This document shows, piece after piece, positions 5,753-11,059 of a DNA stretch of 11,059 nucleotides (the first letter of the stretch is position 1; each line of letters opens with the position of its first letter). The stretch comes from an uncultured Agathobaculum sp. Its GTDB lineage: Bacteria; Bacillota; Clostridia; Oscillospirales; Butyricicoccaceae. The notes under the pieces were generated by a model. It saw only the letters and a list, made by a program, of their open reading frames with translations, was not told the DNA's origin and ran no database searches. The position numbers were made by a program, and so were the translations under genes. The stretch covers positions 1 through 11,059 of the forward strand of contig CALWEB010000132.1 in assembly GCA_944376955.1 (NCBI GenBank). The letters are read 5' to 3'.

Positions 5753-7981
5753 TTAGATTGCTTCGTGGAACGTGCGCGAGATGACTTCGCGCTGCTGCTC
5801 ACGGCTGAGCTTATAGAAGTTGACCGCGTAGCCCGACACACGGATGGTCAGGTTGGGGTACTGCTCGGGGTGCTCATAAGCGGCAATCAGCGTGTCGCGG
5901 TTCATGACGTTGACGTTCAGGTGGTGCGCCTTCTGGGCAAAGTAGCCGCTCATGATGGCAACAAGGTTGTTCACGCGATCCTCGTCGGTCTTGCCGAGCG
6001 CGCCCGGCGTGATCGAGAAGGTGTTGGAGATGCCGTCACGGCAGTAGTCATAGCTGAGCTTGGCAACCGAGTTGAGCGAGGCCAGCGCGCCCGACTTGTC
6101 ACGGCCGGACATCGGGTTTGCACCCGGCGCGAGCGGCTCGCCGTGCCGGCGGCCGTCCGGCGTGTTGCCGGTCTTCTTGCCGTACATAACGTTCGAGGTG
6201 ATCGTCAGAATGGACAGGGTGTGAATGGCGCCGCGATAGAGCGGGTACTGGGTCAGCGCCTGATAGAACTTCTCCACCTGCTCGCAGGCGATCGCGTCCA
6301 CGCGGTCGTCGTCGTTGCCGAACTTCGGGAAGTCGCCCTCGATTTCGAAATCAACAATGATACCGTTTTCCGGGTTGCGGATCGGGTGTACCTTGGCGTA
6401 CTTGATTGCGGAGAGCGAATCCGCCATGCAGCTCATGCCCGCGATGCCGAACGCCATCAGGCGGCGCACTTCGGTGTCGTGCAGGGCCATCTGGCTCTTC
6501 TCGTAGGCGTACTTGTCGTGCATATAGTGGATGGTGTTCATCGCGGAAACATAGGTCTTGGCCAGCCACGGACGGTAGAAGTCCATGCGGCGGCAGACCT
6601 CGTCATAGTCGAGCGTGTCGCCTTCCATGACCGGCATCTCCGGGCCGACCTGATCGAATTTATTTTCGTCCCGTCCACCGTTGATCGCCATCAACATCAG
6701 CTTGGCGATATTGGCGCGCGCGCCGAAGAACTGCATGTCCTTGCCCACACGCATTGCGGAAACGCAGCAGGCGATGGCGTAATCGTCGCCGTAGTACGGG
6801 CGCATCACGTCGTCGTTCTCGTACTGGACGGCGTCGGTGTCGATGGACACCTTGGCGATGAACTTCTTCCAGTTTTCGGGCAGCTGCTCGCTCCAGAGGA
6901 CGGTCAGGTTGGGCTCGGCTGCCGGGTTGAGGTTGTACAGCGTGTGCAGCACACGGAAGCTGTTCTTGGTGACGAGCGGGCGGCCGTCCTCACCGATGCC
7001 GCCGACCGACTCGGTGATCCACATCGGGTCGCCGCCGAACAGCTCGTTGTATTCCGGCGTGCGCAGGTGGCGCGCCATGCGCAGATGCAGCACGAAATCG
7101 TCCATGATCTCCTGCGCCCCGGACTCGGTCAGGATACCGGCCTTGAGGTCGCGCTCGAAGTAGATGTCGAGGAAGGTCGAGGTGCGGCCGAGGCTCATTG
7201 CCGCGCCGTTCTGCTCCTTGATGCCCGCAAGGTAAGCAAAGTACAGCCACTGTACGGCTTCCTTGGCGTTCTCCGCCGGGCGGGAAATGTCAAAACCGTA
7301 GTCGGCGGCCATCTTGACCATGTCCTTGAGCGCCTTGATCTGATCGCTCAGCTCCTCGGCGGTGCGGATCTCCTTTTCGGTGGTCGGCACTTCGCCCAGC
7401 GCGTCCTTGTCGCGCTGCTTTTCCGCGATCAGGCGGTCCACGCCGTACAGCGCGACGCGGCGGTAGTCGCCGATGATGCGGCCGCGGCCGTAAGCGTCCG
7501 GCAGGCCGGTCAGCAGGCCGACATGGCGCGCTTCGCGCACGTCCTTGGTGTAGGCCGAGAACACGCCGTCGTTATGCGTCTTGTGGTATTTGAACTCTTC
7601 TTCAATCTTGGGGGAAACCTCATAGCCATAGGCCTTGCAGGCTTCGCGCACCATGCGCATCCCGCCGAAGGGGTTGCAGGCGCGCTTTAAGGGCTCGTCG
7701 GTCTGCAAACCGACGATGATTTCGTTGTCCTTGTCGAGGTAGCCCGGGCCGAACGCCGTGATCGTAATGACAGTCTCGGTGTCGATATTGCGCACGCCGC
7801 CCTTTTCGCGTTCCTCCGCGAGCAGCGCATCAAACTTTTCGCGCAGCGCCGTGGTGCGGGCGGTTGCGGGCGCGAGGAACGCGCCGTCTCCCTCGTAAGG
7901 GGTGTAGTTTTTCTGGATGAAATCGCGGACGTTGATCTCATTCTGCCAATCGCCGCCGATGAAGGTATTCCAAGCGTTCAT
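5753..7981 (-). CDS. pflB: Formate C-acetyltransferase (pyruvate formate-lyase)
   Basis: A glycyl-radical enzyme of 742 residues that converts pyruvate and CoA to acetyl-CoA and formate, cytosolic and oxygen-sensitive. The adjacent catalytic cysteines are Cys405-Cys406 (IACCVSAMRVG, matching the E. coli Cys418-Cys419 pair). The glycyl-radical loop RVSGYAVNF puts the radical at Gly717, 25 residues from the end. Length and TSNVMYGKKTGNTPDGRR-type blocks fit true PFL rather than glycerol or choline paralogues. The start at 7981 is set by AGGAGG nine bases upstream; the frame stays open through the leader, but that part is riboswitch. Expression should be controlled by the ZTP riboswitch and terminator at 8029-8143. 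The activase gene follows. The Ala after CCVS replaces the Pro of E. coli. Confidence 0.98.
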   Translation of the reverse strand: MNAWNTFIGGDWQNEINVRDFIQKNYTPYEGDGAFLAPATARTTALREKFDALLAEEREKGGVRNIDTETVITITAFGPGYLDKDNEIIVGLQTDEPLKRACNPFGGMRMVREACKAYGYEVSPKIEEEFKYHKTHNDGVFSAYTKDVREARHVGLLTGLPDAYGRGRIIGDYRRVALYGVDRLIAEKQRDKDALGEVPTTEKEIRTAEELSDQIKALKDMVKMAADYGFDISRPAENAKEAVQWLYFAYLAGIKEQNGAAMSLGRTSTFLDIYFERDLKAGILTESGAQEIMDDFVLHLRMARHLRTPEYNELFGGDPMWITESVGGIGEDGRPLVTKNSFRVLHTLYNLNPAAEPNLTVLWSEQLPENWKKFIAKVSIDTDAVQYENDDVMRPYYGDDYAIACCVSAMRVGKDMQFFGARANIAKLMLMAINGGRDENKFDQVGPEMPVMEGDTLDYDEVCRRMDFYRPWLAKTYVSAMNTIHYMHDKYAYEKSQMALHDTEVRRLMAFGIAGMSCMADSLSAIKYAKVHPIRNPENGIIVDFEIEGDFPKFGNDDDRVDAIACEQVEKFYQALTQYPLYRGAIHTLSILTITSNVMYGKKTGNTPDGRRHGEPLAPGANPMSGRDKSGALASLNSVAKLSYDYCRDGISNTFSITPGALGKTDEDRVNNLVAIMSGYFAQKAHHLNVNVMNRDTLIAAYEHPEQYPNLTIRVSGYAVNFYKLSREQQREVISRTFHEAI

Positions 7982-8009
7982 GTGATGATTCCTCCTGTTC
8001 GTTGGTTCG

Positions 8010-8041
8010 GCTGCCCTTTTTTGGATGCAAAAAAGGGCAGC
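8010..8041 (-). other. Second perfect hairpin overlapping the terminator 3' arm
   Basis: On the minus strand GCTGCCCTTTTTTG (8041-8028) and CAAAAAAGGGCAGC (8023-8010) pair perfectly over 14 bp with a 4-base loop. The first arm is the 3' arm and U-tract of the riboswitch terminator. The hairpin can therefore form only in read-through transcripts, and competes with the terminator stem. It ends about 15 bases before the pflB ribosome site. Confidence 0.6.
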
Positions 8042-8067
8042 ATCGCGTATCTTGTGCGACACTGCCC
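8029..8067 (-). terminator. Riboswitch-controlled intrinsic terminator of pflB
   Basis: On the minus strand GGGCAGTGTCGC (8067-8056) pairs with GCGATGCTGCCC (8046-8035) over 12 bp with two G-U pairs and a 9-base loop, then TTTTTT (8034-8029). Its first five bases, GGGCA, are also the 3' strand of riboswitch P3. Ligand-stabilised P3 should therefore block the terminator, giving an ON switch. Confidence 0.85.
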
Positions 8068-8143
8068 AGACGGTCGGCATTTTTACGGAACCCCTGCTCC
8101 CCGGTGGTTTGTATTCCACCTTGTCCGTCAGTTGCAGGGGACT
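8062..8143 (-). promoter_or_regulatory. ZTP (pfl-motif) riboswitch aptamer
   Basis: The minus strand shows the family core in order. P1 is CCCCTGC (8140-8134) with GCAGGGG (8097-8091). Then come AACTGACGGACA and hairpin P2 GGTGG/CCACC with the conserved ACCACCGGGGAGC. After a short linker comes CCGACCGTCTGGGC, the hallmark 3' element. P3 is TGCC (8079-8076) with GGCA (8066-8063), and a CCG in its loop can pair with CGG of J1/2 to form the pseudoknot. The class binds ZTP or ZMP, purine intermediates that accumulate when 10-formyl-tetrahydrofolate is short. Control of pfl genes fits, because formate feeds one-carbon folate. It starts about 5 bases after the predicted transcription start. Confidence 0.93.
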
Positions 8144-8154
8144 TGTCTGAATCA

Positions 8155-8183
8155 AGCATACCACAACACCATATCTTGTGCAA
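8155..8183 (-). promoter_or_regulatory. Promoter of pflB
   Basis: On the minus strand TTGCAC (8183-8178), a 17-base spacer and TATGCT (8160-8155). The predicted start near 8148 leaves just the riboswitch and its terminator in the leader, which supports the call. A TTTCG/CGAAA inverted repeat (8203-8214) lies about 20 bases upstream of the -35. Confidence 0.7.
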
Positions 8184-8286
8184 CTGATGAATCCTACAAA
8201 AATTTCGTGCGAAAAATATCACAGACTGCGGTAGAACTCAAAAACGGATGAATTACGCTGCCGATGGAAAACCTGACAAAAGACTC

Positions 8287-8315
8287 TTCACAAGGCGGGC
8301 AAAATGGCGTATGAT
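8287..8315 (+). promoter_or_regulatory. Promoter of pfkA
   Basis: TTCACA (8287-8292), a 17-base spacer and TATGAT (8310-8315). The ribosome site and start codon at 8343 follow closely, so the leader is about 20 bases and has no room for a regulatory RNA. Confidence 0.55.
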
Positions 8316-8342
8316 AAGGGTAATAAAAAGGAGGTTGCGCTT

Positions 8343-9419
8343 ATGAAGATTGGTATGCTGACAAGCGGCGGCGACTGCCAGGGCCTCAACTCCGCCCTGC
8401 GCGGCGTGGCAAAAACGCTGTATAACGAACTGGGCAGCAAGGTGACCATCTATGGTATCCGGGACGGCTACCGTGGTTTGATCGAGGGCGATTACCATGA
8501 GATGAGCCCACGGGATTTCTCCGATATCCTGACTGTGGGCGGCACGATCCTCGGCACTTCCCGCCAGCCGTTCAAGGAAATGCAGAAGGTGAGCGAGGAC
8601 AGCGAGGAAACCAAGCTGCAGAAAATGCTCAAGACCGTCAATGACGAGGGCTTCGACTGCTTGGTGATCCTCGGCGGCAACGGCACGCATAAGACTGCAA
8701 ACCTCCTCAGCCAGAACGGCGTCAACGTCGTGACCCTGCCCAAGACGATCGACAACGACCTGTGGGGCACGGAAATGACCTTCGGCTTCCAGTCCGCAAT
8801 CGACATCGCAACAACGGTCATCGACTCCATCCACTCGACTGCGTTTTCGCACTCCCGCGTGTTCATCGTCGAGGTGATGGGGCATAAGGCCGGCTGGCTG
8901 ACGCTGTATTCCGGCATTGCGTCCGGCGCGGACGTCATTATCATCCCCGAGATCCCGTATTCCGCCAAGAAGATCGCGGAAGCGATTGACAAGCGTTCCA
9001 AGAGCGGCAAGCGGTTCTCCATCCTTGCGGTTGCGGAAGGCGCGATCAGCCAGGAAGAGGCCAAGATGAGCAAGAAGGAATTCAAGGCTGCGCGTGAGAA
9101 TATGCCCTATCCGTCCATCTCCTACCGCATTGCGGATGAGCTGAAGGCGATTACAGGACAGGAGATCCGCGTGACCATCCCGGGACATTATCAGCGCGGC
9201 GGTGCGCCCTGCCCGGCGGACCGCCTGCTGACCAGCCGCTTCGGCGTGGCGGCGGCCCATCTGATCCGCGAGAAGAAGTACGGCTATATGGTGGCGCTGC
9301 AAAACGACAAGATCGTGCCCGTGCCGCTCAAAGACGTGGCCGGCAAACTCAAGACCGTCCCGCCCGACGGCGAAGTGGTGCGCGCGGCGCGTGCGCTCGG
9401 CCTGTCGATGGGTGACTGA
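8343..9419 (+). CDS. pfkA: 6-phosphofructokinase, mixed-donor (PfkA-like) type
   Basis: A 358-residue phosphofructokinase, longer than the 320-residue E. coli PfkA, phosphorylating fructose 6-phosphate in glycolysis. Family motifs: MLTSGGDCQGLNSALRG at the donor loop, GGTILGTSR, PKTIDNDL with catalytic Asp137 (E. coli Asp127), MGHKAGW (E. coli MGR region) and GHYQRGGAPCPADR near the C-terminal sugar-phosphate site. Donor-site residues are mixed: Gly114 (E. coli Gly104) is ATP-type, Lys134 in PKTIDND (E. coli Gly124) is the residue usual in PPi enzymes, and Asn113 replaces the metal-binding Asp103. The ATG at 8343 follows AAGGAGG with 8-base spacing; an earlier in-frame ATG at 8304 falls inside the promoter. 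A clear terminator follows. Donor use is undecided. Confidence 0.95.
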   Translation: MKIGMLTSGGDCQGLNSALRGVAKTLYNELGSKVTIYGIRDGYRGLIEGDYHEMSPRDFSDILTVGGTILGTSRQPFKEMQKVSEDSEETKLQKMLKTVNDEGFDCLVILGGNGTHKTANLLSQNGVNVVTLPKTIDNDLWGTEMTFGFQSAIDIATTVIDSIHSTAFSHSRVFIVEVMGHKAGWLTLYSGIASGADVIIIPEIPYSAKKIAEAIDKRSKSGKRFSILAVAEGAISQEEAKMSKKEFKAARENMPYPSISYRIADELKAITGQEIRVTIPGHYQRGGAPCPADRLLTSRFGVAAAHLIREKKYGYMVALQNDKIVPVPLKDVAGKLKTVPPDGEVVRAARALGLSMGD

Positions 9420-9430
9420 ACGGAAAATAC

Positions 9431-9460
9431 AAAAGGACGTGCTGTGGCACGTCCTTTTTG
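9431..9460 (+). terminator. Terminator of pfkA
   Basis: AAAAGGACGTGC (9431-9442) and GCACGTCCTTTT (9447-9458) form a perfect 12-bp stem with a TGTG loop and a TTTTTG tail, 12 bases after the stop. On the minus strand it can also end the 39-codon gene. Confidence 0.88.
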
Positions 9461-9499
9461 TTTGCCGGAGCCGTAAATCAGAACGATGGATGGGGTGCG

Positions 9500-9619
9500 T
9501 TAGTTCTGTGCGCTGTTCGGATTCTTGCTCTGGGTATTCGGCTGCGGGTTCTTGTTCTGGGTACCGTTCGGACACTGGTTTGTGGTGGACGGGTTCTGAC
9601 GTTTGTTCTGCTTGCTCAT
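9500..9619 (-). CDS. Small Asn/Gln/Pro-rich disordered protein, 39 residues
   Basis: A short gene, too small for most length cut-offs but supported by an AGAGGTGAT ribosome site nine bases before the ATG at 9619 (a long match to the 16S 3' end). It begins MSKQNKRQNPSTTN and has no hydrophobic segment. It carries two tandem 9-residue units, TQNKNPQPN (residues 20-28) and TQSKNPNSA (29-37), with one Cys at 16. The composition is basic, polar and probably unfolded. It resembles in style, but not in a recognisable motif, small spore or nucleic-acid-associated proteins of Firmicutes. Upstream, GCATA-N18-TAAACTA partly matches a sigma-G promoter. It is convergent with pfkA and divergent from yebC. 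Function unknown. Confidence 0.7.
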   Translation of the reverse strand: MSKQNKRQNPSTTNQCPNGTQNKNPQPNTQSKNPNSAQN

Positions 9620-9652
9620 GGGAAATCACCTCTTTTTTGAAGTTTTCGAGCG

Positions 9653-9682
9653 TAGTTTACACGCTGTACGCGAAAAATATGC
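9653..9682 (-). promoter_or_regulatory. Possible sporulation-type promoter of the 39-residue gene
   Basis: Minus-strand GCATA (9682-9678) fits the sigma-G -35 pattern. An 18-base spacer leads to TAAACTA (9659-9653), which matches five of seven positions of CATNHTA. No good vegetative -35 lies at the right distance. Weak evidence. Confidence 0.25.
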
Positions 9683-9691
9683 ACACGGGTA

Positions 9692-9720
9692 TTGCGGAAA
9701 TACGAAAAATCTGATAAAAT
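9692..9720 (+). promoter_or_regulatory. Promoter of yebC
   Basis: TTGCGG (9692-9697), a 17-base spacer and TAAAAT (9715-9720). The leader to the ATG at 9791 would be about 64 bases and AT-rich. Confidence 0.55.
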
Positions 9721-9790
9721 TTTTTTGCGCCGCATGGCGTTTTTGAGGTTATATTTAATTTATTTCAGATAGAAAGAGGGACTTTCCACC

Positions 9791-10534
9791 ATGTCGGGAC
9801 ACTCCAAGTGGCATAATATTGCCAAGCGCAAGGGCGCAAACGACGCGAAAAAAGCAAAAATCTTCACCAAGATCGGCCGTGAAATGGCCATTGCGATCAA
9901 AGAGGGCGGTTCTGCCAACCCGGATTTCAACTCCCGCCTGCGCGACTGCATCGCCAAGGCCAAGGCCAACAACATGCCCAACGACAACATCAAGCGCACG
10001 CTGGACAAGTATTCGGGCGCGAACGGTCAGGTCAACTACGAGGCCAACAACTATGAGGGCTATGGCGTCGGCGGCGTTGCGGTCGTTGTTGAAACGCTGA
10101 CCGATAACAAGAACCGCACGGTAGCGGATGTGCGCCACCTGTTCGACAAGTACGGCGCGGGTCTGGGCGCGACCAACTGCGTTTCGTGGCAGTTTGACAA
10201 GAAGGGCGTCATCATCATGGAGCGCGGCGATCTGGACGAGGACACCGTGATGATGCAGGCACTGGATGCCGGCGCAGAGGACTTCCAGGCAAACGAGGAG
10301 ACTTTCGAGATCTATACCACACCCGAAGATTTCTCCGCTGTGCGCGAAGCACTCGAGACGCTGGGCTACTCCTTTGTCGAGGCTGAGGTCGAAATGGTGC
10401 CGCAGAACTATATCACCCTCGAAAAAGAGGAGGATATGGCGCAGATGCGCAAGCTGCTCGACAACCTCGAGGACAACGACGACGTACAGGCTGTTTGGCA
10501 CAACTGGGAGAACGAAGCGGATTACGAAGGCTAA
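9791..10534 (+). CDS. yebC: YebC/PmpR family translation-associated protein
   Basis: A 247-residue member of the YebC/TACO1 family. Family blocks are intact: MSGHSKWHNIAKRKGANDAKK at the N-terminus, KIFTKIGREM, then NMPNDNIKRTLDK and YEGYGVGGVAVVVE. NRTVADVRHLFDKYGAGLG comes next, followed by the Asp/Glu-rich C-terminal domain ending in WENEADYEG. Length is typical. Long annotated as a transcriptional regulator, the family is now linked to relief of ribosome stalling, especially at proline stretches; mitochondrial TACO1 works in translation. It acts in the cytoplasm. AGAGGG ten bases upstream supports the start. The gene has its own promoter and terminator and no visible partner; ruvABC, a common neighbour elsewhere, is not next to it here. 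Confidence 0.97.
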   Translation: MSGHSKWHNIAKRKGANDAKKAKIFTKIGREMAIAIKEGGSANPDFNSRLRDCIAKAKANNMPNDNIKRTLDKYSGANGQVNYEANNYEGYGVGGVAVVVETLTDNKNRTVADVRHLFDKYGAGLGATNCVSWQFDKKGVIIMERGDLDEDTVMMQALDAGAEDFQANEETFEIYTTPEDFSAVREALETLGYSFVEAEVEMVPQNYITLEKEEDMAQMRKLLDNLEDNDDVQAVWHNWENEADYEG

Positions 10535-10566
10535 GCCGAACCGCTTCCGTCATACAACATGGATGG

Positions 10567-10612
10567 CGCAGCCGCTTTCCCCGCAGGAGGGGAGGGCGGC
10601 TGCGTTTTTTTT
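10567..10612 (+). terminator. Terminator of yebC
   Basis: CGCAGCCGC (10567-10575) and GCGGCTGCG (10596-10604) pair over 9 bp, with an inner CCCC/GGGG extension, followed by eight T. A strong intrinsic terminator about 30 bases after the stop. Confidence 0.88.
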
Positions 10613-10633
10613 GCGCGTGGGACAAAAAATCCG

Positions 10634-10662
10634 TTGCGCGGCGCAGGGAAATATGCCATGAT
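10634..10662 (+). promoter_or_regulatory. Promoter of the Gfo/Idh/MocA gene
   Basis: TTGCGC (10634-10639), a 17-base spacer and CATGAT (10657-10662). It sits between the yebC terminator and the next gene, so a new transcription unit must start here. Confidence 0.5.
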
Positions 10663-10703
10663 AAAGGAAAACGGAATGCCGCAAGGCGGGAAAGAGGCTG
10701 CAT

Positions 10704-11059
10704 ATGAATATCGGGACGATTGGAACGAGCAACATCGTGACATGGGTGATGACGGAAGCGGTGCGAACGGCGGGCGTAACTTACGAGGCGGTTTATTCGC
10801 GTGGGGCGCAGACCGGTCGTGCGCTGGCCGACCGTTTTGGCGTCAAAAAGGTATACACCGCGCTGGACGACCTGCTGGCCGATCCCGCGGTGGACTGGGT
10901 TTACGTTGCGTCTCCCAACAGCCTGCACTATGCGCAGACCAAGGCGGCGCTCGAGAGCGGCAAGCATGTAATCTGCGAAAAGCCGTTTGCGCCGACCCGC
11001 GCACAGGCGGAGGAGCTGGCTGCGCTTGCGGAGGAAAAAGGGCTGTTCCTGTTTGAGGG
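10704..11059 (+). CDS. Gfo/Idh/MocA family oxidoreductase, N-terminal part
   Basis: The first 118 codons of a gene cut by the window end. The product opens with a Rossmann nucleotide-binding fold: MNIGTIGTSNIV (the glycine-rich loop, residues 4-11), a strand ending AVYSRG, then ALADRFGV. YVASPNSLHY follows at 67-76, and GKHVICEKPF at 86-95 contains the EKP motif of the family, whose Lys93 contacts cofactor and substrate. Members oxidise or reduce sugars, inositols or related alcohols with NAD(P). The substrate cannot be told without the C-terminal domain. The ATG at 10704 follows GAGG with 6-base spacing, and a promoter lies upstream. The gene was chosen by its motifs, since no stop codon is inside the window. 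Confidence 0.93.
   Translation, partial: MNIGTIGTSNIVTWVMTEAVRTAGVTYEAVYSRGAQTGRALADRFGVKKVYTALDDLLADPAVDWVYVASPNSLHYAQTKAALESGKHVICEKPFAPTRAQAEELAALAEEKGLFLFE

Noticed and set aside
5750..7690. A 646-codon plus-strand frame opposite pflB
   Set aside because: Shadow of the codon bias of pflB on the other strand; no ribosome site and no family motif, whereas pflB is complete.
7982..8164. An N-terminal extension of PflB
   Set aside because: The open frame runs through the riboswitch and terminator; AGGAGG clearly marks the start at 7981.
8198..8220. A Rex or CcpA operator upstream of pflB
   Set aside because: TTTCGTGCGAAA is a short palindrome but does not match TTGTTAANNNNTTAACAA or a cre site well enough.
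8304..8342. Earlier start codon for pfkA
   Set aside because: The ATG lies inside the -35/-10 spacer, so it would not be transcribed from the predicted promoter, and the family begins with MKIGMLTSGG.
8253..9629. A long minus-strand frame opposite pfkA
   Set aside because: Antisense shadow of pfkA; its His/Arg/Ala-rich product has no recognisable domain.
1..11059. CRISPR array, insertion sequence or rRNA
   Set aside because: No regularly spaced direct repeats, no transposase-like reading frame and no rRNA sequence were seen.

Overview
The window looks like chromosome from a moderately GC-rich anaerobic Clostridia-type Firmicute, possibly an Oscillospirales gut fermenter. The reasons are strong AGGAGG-like ribosome binding sites, pyruvate formate-lyase with its activase, a ZTP (pfl-motif) riboswitch and a long phosphofructokinase. 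The lineage is inference. Two regions are visible.

Region 1 (about 1-1623) is the far end of an integrated prophage or prophage-like element. It opens inside the 3' part of an endolysin gene and passes a terminator. It then reaches an AT-rich accessory stretch holding one convincing small membrane-protein gene on the minus strand. A TTGACA promoter faces that gene's 3' end, which is a type I toxin-antitoxin-like layout. The stretch also has a 14-bp inverted repeat and a possible small RNA. The element ends at a 48-base 3' fragment of tRNA-Val(CAC) at 1624-1671, which reads as the attachment-site duplication.

Region 2 (1672-11059) is core chromosome. In order: ppk1 (minus), divergent from ppa (plus); pflA and pflB (both minus), with pflA converging on ppa across a shared terminator; pfkA (plus), divergent from pflB; a 39-codon Asn/Gln/Pro-rich gene (minus); yebC (plus); and the start of a Gfo/Idh/MocA oxidoreductase gene (plus, cut by the window end). 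Promoters of the TTGNNN-N16/17-TANNNT type and intrinsic terminators can be read for most units.

The core genes serve phosphate and energy metabolism (polyphosphate kinase, pyrophosphatase, phosphofructokinase) and mixed-acid fermentation (PflB/PflA). The pflB leader carries a complete ZTP riboswitch whose P3 stem shares bases with a terminator. Formate production is therefore tied to the alarmone ZTP, which signals 10-formyl-tetrahydrofolate shortage. A second perfect hairpin behind the terminator reuses the terminator 3' arm. The phosphofructokinase has a mixed set of donor-site residues, so its phosphoryl donor (ATP or PPi) cannot be settled from sequence.

The best candidates for something undescribed are the small gene with its opposing promoter in the prophage end, and the double-hairpin expression platform of the pflB riboswitch.
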